A stretch of DNA of 64,000 nt from Rhodanobacter humi (GTDB lineage: Bacteria; Pseudomonadota; Gammaproteobacteria; Xanthomonadales; Rhodanobacteraceae), in NCBI RefSeq assembly GCF_041107455.1, contig NZ_JBGBPY010000001.1:3224001-3288000 (forward strand), read 5' to 3'. Position 1 is the stretch's first letter; the number at the start of each line of letters is the position of its first letter. The notes under the pieces were generated by a model. The model ran no database searches, had not been told where the DNA came from, and saw nothing but the letters and a program-made list of their open reading frames with translations. A program made the translations under genes and the position numbers. This document shows, piece by piece, positions 47,330 through 56,276 of the stretch.

Positions 47330-48271
47330 ATGCACAGCCACGAAAACACCACCCGCCTGATGCCCGACGTCGCCGCCCAGGCGCAGCCGCATCTGCGCGG
47401 CGCACTGGACTGGGTGGGCATGGACGGCATCGAGGCGCCGGTGCGTTTCGATGCCGGCGACGGCGAGGTACAACGCGCCAATGCCCAGGTCGGCGCCTTC
47501 GTCAACCTGGTGCATCCGGACAAACGCGGCATCCACATGTCGCGGCTGTACCTGCTGGTCGACCACCATCTCGGCGGCCAGCCGCTGGGCGCGGCGATGC
47601 TGGAAAACCTGTTGCGCGCCTTCCTCGAATCGCACGCCGGCCTGTCCGACCATGCCCGCCTTAGCATCCGCTTCGATGCGCTGGTGCGCCGCCATGCCCT
47701 GCGCAGCGGTCACAGCGGCTGGCGAAGCTACCCGGTGTCGGTCGAGGCCAGCCTGGGCCCGGACGGCTTCCGGCTGGAACTGGGCACCGAGGTGGTCTAC
47801 TCCTCCACCTGTCCCGCCTCCGCCGCGCTGTCGCGCCAGCTGATCCAGGAGCAGTTCGCGAAGGATTTCGACGCGGGCCAGTCGGTCGACCACGCCGCCG
47901 TGCTGGCCTGGCTGGGCGGCGAGAAGGGCATCGTCGCCACCCCGCACGCGCAGCGCAGCGTGGCGCGGCTGCTGGTCCGCCTGAAGGAGGGCGTGTCGTT
48001 CGACCTGATCGATACCCTGGACCGCGTGGAACAGGCGCTGGGCACGCCGGTGCAGACCGCGGTGAAGCGCGAGGACGAGCAGGCCTTCGCGCTCGCCAAC
48101 GGCGGCAACCTGATGTTCTGCGAGGACGCCGCCCGGCGCATCCAGATCGCGCTCGATGCCGACGAACGCCTGGCCGATTTCCACGTGCGCGTGGAACACC
48201 AGGAAAGCCTGCATCCGCATGATGCAGTGGCCTACGCCAGCAAGGGCGTGCCGGGCGGCTTCGGCCCCTGA
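47330..48271 (+). CDS. folE2: GTP cyclohydrolase FolE2 (type IB)
   Basis: Converts GTP to dihydroneopterin triphosphate for folate or queuosine synthesis, using metals other than zinc. It has 313 residues. FolE2 hallmarks are GALDWVGMDGIEAPVRF, VNLVHPDKRGIHMSRLY, the catalytic cysteine in YSSTCPASAALSR, and the late FHVRVEHQESLHPHDAVAYA (visible as VEHQESLHPHD). No Zur-type palindrome was seen upstream. The 110-bp gap from the preceding gene holds no recognisable promoter. Confidence 0.94.
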   Translation: MHSHENTTRLMPDVAAQAQPHLRGALDWVGMDGIEAPVRFDAGDGEVQRANAQVGAFVNLVHPDKRGIHMSRLYLLVDHHLGGQPLGAAMLENLLRAFLESHAGLSDHARLSIRFDALVRRHALRSGHSGWRSYPVSVEASLGPDGFRLELGTEVVYSSTCPASAALSRQLIQEQFAKDFDAGQSVDHAAVLAWLGGEKGIVATPHAQRSVARLLVRLKEGVSFDLIDTLDRVEQALGTPVQTAVKREDEQAFALANGGNLMFCEDAARRIQIALDADERLADFHVRVEHQESLHPHDAVAYASKGVPGGFGP

Positions 48272-48288
48272 TCGATGCGCCACGCGCC

Positions 48289-48558
48289 TCAGTGCGCGTG
48301 ACGGTCTCCGTGTGCACGGCAGCGGCGGAACTGGAAGCGTTCGGGCACCGGATCCTCGCCGCCCTCGCACAACGGCTGGCAGCGCAGCAGGCGCCAGGCC
48401 GTGAGCAGGCAGCCACGCCATGGACCGAAGCGCGTGACCGCGACCCGTGCATAATCGGAGCAACTGGGGTAGAAACGACAACGCTGCCCCAAGAGGGGGC
48501 TGAGCCAGCGTTTGTAGAGGCGCAGCAGAAACAGCAGGAATCGGGTCAGGGCATTCAC
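48289..48558 (-). CDS. yidD: Membrane protein insertion efficiency factor YidD
   Basis: An 89-residue amphipathic protein of the YidD family. The whole signature is present: [47 protein letters not shown] and GGEDPVPE, then a His/Arg-rich tail. Usually it lies between rnpA and yidC; here it is alone, convergent with folE2 (17 bp between stops). The start is a GTG at 48558. The C-terminal HGDRHAH is unusual but common in the family. Confidence 0.88.
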   Translation of the reverse strand: MNALTRFLLFLLRLYKRWLSPLLGQRCRFYPSCSDYARVAVTRFGPWRGCLLTAWRLLRCQPLCEGGEDPVPERFQFRRCRAHGDRHAH

Positions 48559-48673
48559 GTTGCCGGAACAGCTGGTCGCCGGTAGTGTTGCCAGTATCCC
48601 AGAAGCCGGCTTGCCGGTGTAGGACACATGGGCTATAACACCCGGCCGCCACGGCCAAAAATGGTGAAGGAAT

Positions 48674-49852
48674 ATGGCGAAAACCACGCGCAGTTCGACC
48701 ACCGCCAAGGCTGGCAAGGGGAAGGCGCCCGCACGGCCGGGTAACGCCGCCGCCAAGGCGAAAGCCGCCGGTGCGCGGACCGCGAAGGCCAGCGTGAAGG
48801 CTCCCGTGAAGAAAGCCGCCGCGGGGAAGCCGGTCGCGAAGAAGGCAGCCAAGCCCGCCGCGAAGAAGCCGGTGGCGAAGAAGCCCGTGGTGAAGAAGGC
48901 GCCGGCCAAGAAAGCGGCGCCGGCGAGCAAGCCAGCTGCGAAGAAGGCCGCCAAGCCGGTGGCGAAGAAGCCGGCAAGCGCGAAGGCGGCCAAATCCGCG
49001 GCGAAGAAGCCGGCGGCCAAGCCGGTCGTCGCGCACAAGGCGGCCAAGCCCGCGCCGAAGCCGGTGGCGAAGAAGGTCGCCAAGCCGGTAGCCAAGCCCC
49101 CGGTAGCCAAGCCCGCTGCGAAGCCGGTAGCCAAACCGGCGACGAAGCCGGCGGCAGTCGCCAGGCCGGCCAAGGGCAAGCCCGTCGCTTCGCAGCCGGC
49201 CGCCGCGCCGGCCAAGGCGGCGCCTGTCGAGAAGAAATACTCCCCGCCCGCCGCCTCGCCGTTCAAGGGCAAGGTGGCGAGCGCCACGGCCATGGTGTTG
49301 CCGCGCAACGCGAACGCCACGGCTCATGCATCCCACAAGCCATCGAAGAACACGTCGTCCTCAATGAACAAACAGGCTGCAAAAATCCTAGACAACGGCG
49401 TCACCCGCGAAGACGGGCGTTACGCCTTGCCCGCCACCACCCAGATCGCGCTGCCCAAGGGTTACCGTCCCTCCAACAAGGAGGAGTACATGAACCCGAT
49501 GCATCTGGCCTACTTCCGCAACAAGCTGCGCGACTGGCGCGACCAGCTGGTCGAGGAGTCGCGCCAGACCATGGACAACCTGCGCGACGAGGTGCGCGAC
49601 GTGGGCGACGAGGCCGAGCGCGCCACCCGCGAGACCGAGAACTCGCTGGAGCTGCGCACCCGCGACCGCTACCGCAAGCTGATCTCCAAGATCGACAAGG
49701 CGCTGCGTCGCATCGAGGAAGGCAGCTACGGCTACTGCGAGGAGACCGACGAGGAGATCGGCGTGGACCGCCTCGACGCCCGTCCCATCGCAACCCTGTC
49801 GCTGGACGCGCAGGAGCGTCGCGAGCATCTGCAGAAGCAGATGGGGGATTGA
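48674..49852 (+). CDS. dksA: DksA with long histone H1-like Lys/Ala/Pro N-terminal extension
   Basis: RNA polymerase secondary-channel factor acting with ppGpp. Total 392 residues. The last about 160 are DksA: coiled coil with the tip motif DVGDEA (D-x-x-D-x-A) and zinc-finger region [10 protein letters not shown]...LSLDAQ. Three of the four zinc cysteines of E. coli DksA are missing, as in alpha-proteobacterial forms. The first about 230 residues are low-complexity, with repeats such as [11 protein letters not shown] and [10 protein letters not shown], like histone H1 or AlgP. An internal ATG at 49364 would give a normal 162-residue DksA. A possible -10 (TATAAC, 48632) lies upstream. Followed by a double-hairpin element and a terminator. 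Confidence 0.9.
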   Translation: MAKTTRSSTTAKAGKGKAPARPGNAAAKAKAAGARTAKASVKAPVKKAAAGKPVAKKAAKPAAKKPVAKKPVVKKAPAKKAAPASKPAAKKAAKPVAKKPASAKAAKSAAKKPAAKPVVAHKAAKPAPKPVAKKVAKPVAKPPVAKPAAKPVAKPATKPAAVARPAKGKPVASQPAAAPAKAAPVEKKYSPPAASPFKGKVASATAMVLPRNANATAHASHKPSKNTSSSMNKQAAKILDNGVTREDGRYALPATTQIALPKGYRPSNKEEYMNPMHLAYFRNKLRDWRDQLVEESRQTMDNLRDEVRDVGDEAERATRETENSLELRTRDRYRKLISKIDKALRRIEEGSYGYCEETDEEIGVDRLDARPIATLSLDAQERREHLQKQMGD

Positions 49853-49861
49853 GGGCGGTAC

Positions 49862-49917
49862 TTTTGCGCTCCTCCATGAGCGCAAAGATCAAACCGGCAT
49901 CCATGCCGGACTTTTCA
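49862..49917 (+). repeat. Double-hairpin element, copy 4
   Basis: Perfect hairpin A TTTGCGCTC/GAGCGCAAA (49863-49886), linker GATCAAA, perfect hairpin B CCGGCAT/ATGCCGG (49894-49909), tail ACTTTTCAA. It sits between the dksA stop and the dksA terminator. Confidence 0.88.
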
Positions 49918-49920
49918 ACA

Positions 49921-49947
49921 AAAGCCCCGCTTCGAGCGGGGCTTTTT
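49921..49947 (+). terminator. Intrinsic terminator after dksA
   Basis: AAAAGCCCCGCT, TCG loop, AGCGGGGC and TTTTT. Also readable from the minus strand for sufE, whose stop lies 29 bp further on. Confidence 0.88.
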
Positions 49948-49975
49948 GTGCGCGTGTGCGAAAAGGGATCCGCTC

Positions 49976-50425
49976 TTACTCCTTCCCGCGGCTTGCGGCA
50001 GCGGCGGCGTAGCCCTTCAACTTCGCCAGCATCGCCGCCAGCCCGTTCGAACGGGTGGGCGAAAGATGCTTGGCCAGGCCGATGGCCTGGATGAAATCCG
50101 GTTCCGTGGCCACGATTTCGGCGGCAGGGCGGTCGGAATACACGCGCAGCACCAAGGCGATCAGGCCGGAGACGATGGCCGAGTCGCTGGCTGCCTCGAA
50201 GTGCATGCGGGCGGCATCGCCGCTGGGCACCAGCCACACCATCGACTGGCAGCCGTGCACGCGCCAGGCCTCGGTCCTGGATTCCTCCGGGAACGGCGGC
50301 AGCTGTCTGCCGAGGTCGATCAGGTACTGGTAGCGTTCGCTCCACTCGCTGAAGTAGGCGAACTCCTCGGCGATCTCGCGTTGCGCCTCGTCGGCGCTGG
50401 TGGTGCTCGTGACGGTGTCGTTCAT
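49976..50425 (-). CDS. sufE: Cysteine desulfuration protein SufE
   Basis: Accepts sulfur from the desulfurase SufS and passes it to the scaffold. It has 149 residues. The catalytic cysteine is in VHGCQSMVWL; the start EIAEEFAYFSEWSERYQYLIDLG and the late GLAKHLSPTRSNGLAAML are typical (visible as YQYLIDLGRQLP and HLSPTRSNG). No other suf genes are in the window. It lies 45 bp downstream of cysS on the same strand and could be co-transcribed with it. Confidence 0.93.
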   Translation of the reverse strand: MNDTVTSTTSADEAQREIAEEFAYFSEWSERYQYLIDLGRQLPPFPEESRTEAWRVHGCQSMVWLVPSGDAARMHFEAASDSAIVSGLIALVLRVYSDRPAAEIVATEPDFIQAIGLAKHLSPTRSNGLAAMLAKLKGYAAAAASRGKE

Positions 50426-50470
50426 GCGCGCATTATCGCGCGCCTGCCGGCACGGCGCGAAATGGCGCGT

Positions 50471-51844
50471 TCATGCCTTGGCCACGCTCCAGCGCGTGCC
50501 TTGCGCGCCGTCCTCGATCGCCACGCCCATCGCGGCGAGCTCGGCGCGGATCGCATCGGCGCGGGCGAAGTCGCGGGCGGCGCGGGCGGCACGGCGTTCT
50601 TCCAGCAGGGCTTCCACCCGCGAGGCGTCGACCGTCGCGCCGCCGGCCTGCTTGAACCAGGCTTCCGGATCCTGCTGCAGCAGGCCCAGCAGGGCGCCGC
50701 CGCCGAGCAGGGCGGCCTTGGCCTCGGGCGTGCCCTGTGCGCGCGCCGCGTCGGCCAGCACGGAAAGCTCGGCCAGCGCCTGCGGCGTGTTGAGGTCGTC
50801 GCACAGCGCGGCTTCGACTTTTTCGGGCACCGGCAGGGCGGCCGTATCCACCGCGACGTCGGCCAGTTCGCGCAGCACGCGATACCAGCCGTCCAGTGTG
50901 CTCACCGACTGCGCGATCGCGGCGTCGGACCAGTCCAGCGGCTGGCGGTAGTGCCCGCTCATCAGGCGCAGGCGCAGCGCCTCGGCCGGATGGTGCTTCA
51001 GCATCTCGTGCAACTGCAACACATTGCCCAGCGACTTGGACATCTTGCGACCGTCGAAGGTGAGCATGCCGTTGTGCAGCCACCAGCGCGCGAAGAGCTT
51101 GCCGCCATGGGCGCAGGTGGACTGGGCGACCTCGTTCTCATGATGGGGAAACAGCAGGTCGTTGCCGCCGGCGTGGATGTCTATGGTCACGCCCAGATGC
51201 TTCCCGGCCATCGCCGAGCACTCGATGTGCCAGCCGGGGCGGCCGCGGCCCCAGGGGCTGTCCCAGCCGGGCAGTTCGGGCGTGGAGGGCTTCCACAGCA
51301 CGAAGTCAGCGGGGTTCTTCTTGTACGGGGCCACTTCCACGCGGGCGCCGGCGATCATCTCCTCGGTGTCGCGACCGGAGAGCTTGCCGTAGTCGGGGTA
51401 GCTGGCCACGTTGAACAGCACGTGGCCTTCGGCCGCATAGGCGTGGCCGTCGACGATCAGGCGCTCGATCATCGCGATGATCGGATCGATGTGCGCGGTG
51501 GCGCAGGGTTCCACGTCGGGCGGTGCGATGCCCAGCTTGGCCATGTCCTCGCGGTAGGCGGCGGTGAACTTGCCGGTGATCGCCTCGATGCCCACGCCTT
51601 GCTCCAGCGCGGCGGTATTGATCTTGTCGTCCACGTCGGTGATGTTGCGGGCGTAGACCACGTTCGGGTAATGCCGGCGCAGCAGCTTGGCCAGCACGTC
51701 GAACACCACCGGGCCGCGTGCGTTGCCGATGTGCACGTAGTTGTAGACGGTGGGGCCGCACACGTACATCGTCACCCGGTCCGGGTCGAGGGGTTCGAAC
51801 GGCTCGGCGCGGCGGGTGCGGCTGTTGTAGAGCGAGATCGGCAT
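50471..51844 (-). CDS. cysS: Cysteine-tRNA ligase
   Basis: Class I aminoacyl-tRNA synthetase charging tRNA-Cys. It has 457 residues, the normal length. The zinc and ATP sites are seen as [19 protein letters not shown] (HIGN for HIGH), [21 protein letters not shown] and [13 protein letters not shown] 51844 begins the typical [11 protein letters not shown]. It is divergent from the glycine-zipper gene across 175 bp. Confidence 0.97.
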   Translation of the reverse strand: MPISLYNSRTRRAEPFEPLDPDRVTMYVCGPTVYNYVHIGNARGPVVFDVLAKLLRRHYPNVVYARNITDVDDKINTAALEQGVGIEAITGKFTAAYREDMAKLGIAPPDVEPCATAHIDPIIAMIERLIVDGHAYAAEGHVLFNVASYPDYGKLSGRDTEEMIAGARVEVAPYKKNPADFVLWKPSTPELPGWDSPWGRGRPGWHIECSAMAGKHLGVTIDIHAGGNDLLFPHHENEVAQSTCAHGGKLFARWWLHNGMLTFDGRKMSKSLGNVLQLHEMLKHHPAEALRLRLMSGHYRQPLDWSDAAIAQSVSTLDGWYRVLRELADVAVDTAALPVPEKVEAALCDDLNTPQALAELSVLADAARAQGTPEAKAALLGGGALLGLLQQDPEAWFKQAGGATVDASRVEALLEERRAARAARDFARADAIRAELAAMGVAIEDGAQGTRWSVAKA

Positions 51845-52019
51845 CGTCGGGTCCGGGCGGTGACGGCGGAAGCAGGCCAGCCGTGCATCTTAACAAGGTG
51901 TAAGCGGCGCGGCGGCAAGGGGTCGCACCCGAGGAATTCTAAGCCGCGATTCAGTGTCCATTTGCTGCAATCGGTCATGCGCCGAAGTTGCACCCGAAAC
52001 ATCCTGTGGAGTTCGCGAA

Positions 52020-52571
52020 ATGCCCAAGTTTCTCCTTGTCACGCTGGTGCTGGCCCTGGCCGTCGCCACTGGCGCCCAGGCGCAGGACGCGCGTTACCCC
52101 GGCCCGCCGCCGGGGGCGCCTCCGCAGGACGACAACGCCCACTACGGCTGGGCCGACGTGCTGCGGGTCGACCCGGTTTACGGCGTCACCCAGACGACCG
52201 TGCCGCGCCAGCAGTGCTACGACCAGCAGGTGGTGCAGCGGGATCCGGGCAACAGCACGGCCGGCACCATCCTTGGCGCGGTGGTGGGTGGCGTGCTGGG
52301 TAGCACCATCGGCAAGGGCGATGGCCGCAAGGCGGCCACCGTGGCCGGTGCGGTGGCCGGCGGCGCGGTGGGCAACCGGGTGTCCGACCATGGCGGCAGC
52401 TACGAGACCACCCAGACCCGTTGCCGCGAGGTCAGCACGGTCAGCGAGCAGCGCCAGATCATGGGCTACGACGTGGAATACCGCTATCGCGGCGAGGTCT
52501 ACGAGTCGCGCCTGAACTACGACCCCGGCGAGCGCCTGCGCGTGCGGGTGAGCGTGACTCCCGCCGATTGA
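52020..52571 (+). CDS. Glycine-zipper 2TM domain protein, exported
   Basis: A 183-residue envelope protein. A signal peptide (about 1-22, ending AQAQDA) precedes a proline-rich stretch and a glycine zipper (about 80-120: GTILGAVVGGVLGSTIG and VAGAVAGGAVGNRVSD), the Rickettsia 17-kDa antigen type. The C-terminal part has CREVSTVSEQRQIMGYDVEYRY and is characteristic of proteobacterial relatives. There is no lipobox cysteine. The exact role is unknown. It is followed by a good terminator. Confidence 0.85.
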   Translation: MPKFLLVTLVLALAVATGAQAQDARYPGPPPGAPPQDDNAHYGWADVLRVDPVYGVTQTTVPRQQCYDQQVVQRDPGNSTAGTILGAVVGGVLGSTIGKGDGRKAATVAGAVAGGAVGNRVSDHGGSYETTQTRCREVSTVSEQRQIMGYDVEYRYRGEVYESRLNYDPGERLRVRVSVTPAD

Positions 52572-52577
52572 CGATGC

Positions 52578-52607
52578 GACGCCGCCTGCGGGCGGCGTCT
52601 TCGTTTT
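52578..52607 (+). terminator. Intrinsic terminator after the glycine-zipper gene
   Basis: GACGCCGCC (52578-52586), TGCG loop, GGCGGCGTC (52591-52599), then TTCGTTTT. Confidence 0.85.
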
Positions 52608-52680
52608 GGTGTCGTGCAACGGCATGTTGCATGGCAGCGAAAATCCCGTCATGATGACGCCTCGCCCGACTGGAACCCCC

Positions 52681-52785
52681 ATGTCCACAGCCGTCTATAC
52701 CGCCAATGTCCTGACCAGCGCCCGCATGGCTGCTGGCATGACTTCGCGCGCGCGCCGACCGCTGGACGGACATTCGGCCGGGTAG
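52681..52785 (+). CDS. Possible 34-residue small ORF in the argF' upstream region
   Basis: ATG...TAG encoding MSTAVYTANVLTSARMA and a short basic C-terminus. No ribosome site stands out and I recognise no family. It lies in the 356-bp gap between the glycine-zipper terminator and argF' and is followed 35 bp later by another intrinsic terminator. It may be a real small peptide, part of a small RNA, or chance. Its only support is position. Confidence 0.2.
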   Translation: MSTAVYTANVLTSARMAAGMTSRARRPLDGHSAG

Positions 52786-52819
52786 GCTGTCGCGCGCGTT
52801 TCATGTGTATCGACGACAA

Positions 52820-52850
52820 AACCCGGCCATCGTGCCGGGTTTTTTGTTTT
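52820..52850 (+). terminator. Intrinsic terminator in the argF' upstream region
   Basis: AACCCGGC (52820-52827), loop, GCCGGGTT (52834-52841) and TTTTTTGTTTT. It would end a transcript starting in the 52.6-52.8 kb gap, upstream of argF'. It implies either an independent small RNA or an attenuator. Confidence 0.8.
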
Positions 52851-52861
52851 GGGTTCAGTTC

Positions 52862-52911
52862 CACACGGGTCCATCCGCAAAACCCCGGCCATCCGTGGCC
52901 GGACTTTCAAC
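52862..52911 (+). repeat. Double-hairpin element, copy 6 (only hairpin B intact)
   Basis: Perfect hairpin CCGGCCA/TGGCCGG (52885-52902) with tail ACTTTCAA. The left part (GGGTCCATCCGCAAAACC) is a decayed hairpin A. It ends 18 bp before the argF' ATG, so it would be in the argF' leader. Confidence 0.65.
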
Positions 52912-52928
52912 CAAGAGCGATCTCACCC

Positions 52929-53936
52929 ATGACCATCCGCCACTTCCTCACCACCCAGGACTGGAGCCGCGCCGAGATCGACGCGCTGCTGGAACAGGCC
53001 GCCGCGTTCAAGCGCTCGCCCGCCGGTGCGCAGCTGGCCGGCAAGTCGGTGGCGCTCTTGTTCTTCAACCCCTCGATGCGCACCCGCACCAGCTTCGAAC
53101 TGGGTGCGTTCCAGCTCGGCGGCCACGCGGTGGTGCTGGCGCCGGGCAAGGACGCGTGGCCGATCGAGTTCGAGGCGGGCACGGTGATGGACGGCGACAC
53201 CGAGGAGCATGTGGCCGAAGTGGCGCGCGTGCTCAGCCGCTACGTGGACCTGATCTGCGTGCGCGCCTTCCCGAAGTTCCAGGACTGGACGGTGGATCGT
53301 GAGGACAAGGTCATCAAGGCGTTCGCGCAGTACGCCACGGTGCCGGTGATCAACATGGAGACGATCACCCATCCCTGCCAGGAGCTGGCGCATGCGCTGG
53401 CTATGCAGGATCGCCTTGGTGATCTGCATAAAAAGAAATACGTACTGACTTGGACGTATCACCCGAAACCCCTCAACACCGCGGTGGCCAACTCGGCACT
53501 GCTGATCGCCACGAAGATGGGCATGGACGTGACCCTGCTGTGCCCCACGCCGGAATACGTGCTGGACGAGCGTTACATGGCATTCGGCCGTCTGAACGCC
53601 GAACAGAACGGCGGCTCGCTCAAGGTCAGCCACGACATCGAGGAGGCCTACAGCGGCGCCGACGTGGTCTATGCCAAGAGCTGGGGCGCGCTGCCGTACT
53701 TCGGCCAATGGGAAAAGGAAAAGCCCATCCGCGACGCGCACAAGCACTTCATCGTGGACGAGGCAAAGATGGCGCTGACCCACAAGGGGCTCTTCAGCCA
53801 CTGCCTGCCGCTGCGCCGCAACGTCAAGGCCACCGACGCGGTAATGGACGCGCCGTACTGCTTCGCCATCGACGAGGCCGAGAACCGCCTGCACGTGCAG
53901 AAGGCGGTGATGGCAGCGCTGGCGGGGCAGGGCTGA
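52929..53936 (+). CDS. argF': N-acetylornithine carbamoyltransferase (AOTCase)
   Basis: Transfers carbamoyl phosphate to N-acetylornithine to give N-acetylcitrulline, replacing the usual ornithine carbamoyltransferase. It has 335 residues. The carbamoyl-phosphate site is NPSMRTRTSFELG, followed by GKDAWPIEFEAGTVMDGDTEEH (AWPIEFE and MDGDTEEH), NMETITHPCQELAHALA, TWTYHPKPLNTAV and HCLPLRRNVKATD. These stretches match the Xanthomonas campestris acetylornithine enzyme rather than OTCases, which read DxxxxxxSMG in the substrate loop. It heads the arginine locus; the leader holds a terminator and a hairpin element. Confidence 0.94.
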   Translation: MTIRHFLTTQDWSRAEIDALLEQAAAFKRSPAGAQLAGKSVALLFFNPSMRTRTSFELGAFQLGGHAVVLAPGKDAWPIEFEAGTVMDGDTEEHVAEVARVLSRYVDLICVRAFPKFQDWTVDREDKVIKAFAQYATVPVINMETITHPCQELAHALAMQDRLGDLHKKKYVLTWTYHPKPLNTAVANSALLIATKMGMDVTLLCPTPEYVLDERYMAFGRLNAEQNGGSLKVSHDIEEAYSGADVVYAKSWGALPYFGQWEKEKPIRDAHKHFIVDEAKMALTHKGLFSHCLPLRRNVKATDAVMDAPYCFAIDEAENRLHVQKAVMAALAGQG

Positions 53937-53943
53937 GGCTCCC

Positions 53944-54567
53944 ATGTATACGCCCAGGCATTTCGCCGAGACGCGCATGGATGTCCTGCACGGATTGATC
54001 CACGACTATCCGTTCGCCACCGTGCTGACGAACACTGCAGAAGGTCTCGTCGCCAATCACCTGCCGTTCGAGCTGGTGGATGGCGCGCTGCACGGCCACG
54101 TGGCGCGCGGCAACGAGCTGGCGCGGCTGGACGGCGCCGAGGTGCTGGTGGTCTTCCGCGGCCCGGACGGCTACATCAGCCCGAACTGGTATCCGACCAA
54201 GCAGGAGACGCATCGCGAAGTGCCCACCTGGAACTACGCGGTGGCGCACGTGCACGGCCGGCTGAAGGTGGTCGAGGGCGCGGCCTGGCTGCGCACTCTG
54301 CTGGAGCGCCTGACCGACCGCCACGAGGCCACCGAGCCGCAGCCCTGGCGTGTCGCCGATGCGCCGGACGATCACATCGAGAAGTCGCTACGCGCCATCG
54401 TCGGCATCGAGATCGCCATCGAGCGCATCGAAGGCAAGTTCAAGCTCAGCCAGAACCACCCAGAACGCAACCGCCTCGGCGTGATCGCCGGCCTGCGCCG
54501 CCGCGACGGCGATGGCGACGCGGAGCTGGCCGCGCTGATGGCCTTGCAGGAGGAGTCGAAGGCATGA
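53944..54567 (+). CDS. paiB: PaiB-family FMN-binding protein
   Basis: A 207-residue FMN-binding split-barrel protein of the PaiB family, annotated as a negative transcriptional regulator in Bacillus. Motifs are MYTPRHFAE, NHLPFELVDG, ARGNELARL, VVFRGPDGYISPNWYPTK and TWNYAVAHVHG, then GKFKLSQNHPERNR. It lies 7 bp after argF' and overlaps the OsmC gene by 4 bp, so it is inside the arginine operon. Why such a gene sits here is unclear; it may be a flavin-dependent detoxifier rather than a DNA-binding protein. Confidence 0.88.
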   Translation: MYTPRHFAETRMDVLHGLIHDYPFATVLTNTAEGLVANHLPFELVDGALHGHVARGNELARLDGAEVLVVFRGPDGYISPNWYPTKQETHREVPTWNYAVAHVHGRLKVVEGAAWLRTLLERLTDRHEATEPQPWRVADAPDDHIEKSLRAIVGIEIAIERIEGKFKLSQNHPERNRLGVIAGLRRRDGDGDAELAALMALQEESKA

Positions 54568-55037
54568 ACCACCCGCATCGCTACCGCGTCGACGTGGAAT
54601 GGACCGGCAACCGCGGCACTGGCACCGACGGCTATCGCAACTACAGCCGCAACCACGTGATCCGCATACCCGGCAAGCCGGACCTTGCCGGCTCGTCCGA
54701 TCCCGCCTTCCGTGGCGATGCCACGCGGCACAATCCGGAAGACATGCTGGTGGCCGCGCTCTCCGCCTGCCACATGCTGTCCTACCTGCACATGGCCACC
54801 GTGGCCGGCGTGGTGGTCGTTGCCTACGACGACAGCGCCGAAGGCACGATGGCCACCGAAGGCGATGGCGGCCACTTCACCGAGGTCGTATTGCGCCCGG
54901 TGGTCACCATCCGGGCCGACAGCAATCCCGGCAAGGCGCTGGCCGCCCACGAGGCTGCGCACCACGCCTGCTTCATCGCCAACTCCGTGAATTTCCCGGT
55001 GCGCTGCGAACCGCGCATCGTCATTTCTTCCGACTGA
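54564..55037 (+). CDS. OsmC-family peroxiredoxin-like protein
   Basis: A 157-residue OsmC-fold protein. The two redox cysteines are in ALSACHMLSYLH and AHHACFIANSVNFPV. It probably reduces organic peroxides with a thiol donor. It overlaps paiB by 4 bp (ATGA) and precedes argG by 27 bp, so it is transcribed with arginine genes. Confidence 0.88.
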   Translation: MNHPHRYRVDVEWTGNRGTGTDGYRNYSRNHVIRIPGKPDLAGSSDPAFRGDATRHNPEDMLVAALSACHMLSYLHMATVAGVVVVAYDDSAEGTMATEGDGGHFTEVVLRPVVTIRADSNPGKALAAHEAAHHACFIANSVNFPVRCEPRIVISSD

Positions 55038-55064
55038 CACTTCACCGACCTGGATTCGCAAGCC

Positions 55065-56270
55065 ATGAGCAAAGACATCGTCCTCGCCTTCTCCGGCGGC
55101 CTCGACACCAGTTTCTGCGTGCCCTACCTAAAGGAGCGCGGCTGGGCCGTGCATACGGTGTTCGCCGACACCGGCGGCGTGGATGCCGAGGAGCGCGCCT
55201 TCATCGAGCACCGCGCGAAGGAGCTGGGCGTAGCGAGCCACGTCACCGTGGACGGCGGTCCGGCGATCTGGAACGGTTTCGTGAAGCCCTTCGTGTGGGC
55301 GGGCGAGGGCTACCAGGGCCAGTACCCGCTGCTGGTGTCCGATCGCTACCTGATCGTGGAAGCTGCGCTGAAGCGCGCCGCGGAACTCGGCACGCGCGCC
55401 ATCGCGCACGGCTGCACCGGCATGGGCAACGACCAGGTGCGCTTCGACCTCGCGGTGAAGTCGCTGGGCGACTACGAGATCGTGGCGCCGATCCGCGAGA
55501 TCCAGAAGGAGCACACGCAGACGCGCGCCTACGAGCAGAAGTTCCTGGAGGAGCGCGGCTTCGGCGTACGCGCCAAGCAGCAGGCCTACACCATCAACGA
55601 GAACCTGCTCGGCGTCACCATGTCCGGCGGCGAGATCGACAAGTGGGAAGCCCCGGGCGAAGGCGCGCGTGGCTGGTGCAAGCCGCGCGCCGAATGGCCG
55701 GCCGCGCCGCTGCGCGTGAAGATCGGCTTCGCGAACGGCGAGGCGGTGTCGCTGGACGGCGAGAAGCTCGCCGGCCACAAGATCCTGGCCAAGCTCAACG
55801 CGCTGTTCGCGCCCTACGGCGTGGGCCGCGGCCTCTACACCGGCGACACCACCATCGGCCTCAAGGGCCGCATCGTCTTCGAGGCGCCGGGCCTGATCTC
55901 GCTGCTGACCGCGCACCGCGCGCTGGAGGAAGCCGTGCTCAGCAAGCAGCAGAACCGCTTCAAGCCGGACGTGGCGCGCAAGTGGGTGGAGGTGGTGTAC
56001 GAAGGCTTCTTCCACGACCCGATCAAGGCGGATCTCGAAGCCTTCCTCGCCTCCAGCCAGTCCACCGTCAACGGCGAGGTCACGCTGGAAACGAACGGCG
56101 GCACGGTCAACGCCGTGGCGATAGCGTCGAAGCACATCCTCAACGCCAAGGGCGCCACCTACGCACAGTCGGCCGACTGGGGCGTGGCCGAGGCCGAGGG
56201 TTTCATCAAGCTGTTCGGCATGAGCAGCACGTTGTGGGCCGAGGTCAACCGCCCGGCGGGCAAGGGCTGA
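55065..56270 (+). CDS. argG: Argininosuccinate synthase
   Basis: Joins citrulline and aspartate with ATP. It has 401 residues. The PP-loop is [11 protein letters not shown] (residues 6-16), followed by [28 protein letters not shown] and [17 protein letters not shown]. The overall form (401 residues, [20 protein letters not shown]) is the subgroup shared by Xanthomonadales. It follows the OsmC gene closely and is followed 6 bp later by a GNAT gene. Confidence 0.96.
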   Translation: MSKDIVLAFSGGLDTSFCVPYLKERGWAVHTVFADTGGVDAEERAFIEHRAKELGVASHVTVDGGPAIWNGFVKPFVWAGEGYQGQYPLLVSDRYLIVEAALKRAAELGTRAIAHGCTGMGNDQVRFDLAVKSLGDYEIVAPIREIQKEHTQTRAYEQKFLEERGFGVRAKQQAYTINENLLGVTMSGGEIDKWEAPGEGARGWCKPRAEWPAAPLRVKIGFANGEAVSLDGEKLAGHKILAKLNALFAPYGVGRGLYTGDTTIGLKGRIVFEAPGLISLLTAHRALEEAVLSKQQNRFKPDVARKWVEVVYEGFFHDPIKADLEAFLASSQSTVNGEVTLETNGGTVNAVAIASKHILNAKGATYAQSADWGVAEAEGFIKLFGMSSTLWAEVNRPAGKG

Positions 56271-56276
56271 GCCCGC

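Noticed and set aside
48674-49360. Repetitive GCGAAGAAGCC stretch considered as a DNA tandem repeat or CRISPR-like array
   Set aside because: It is continuous coding sequence for a Lys/Ala/Pro-rich protein segment with irregular units and no spacers.
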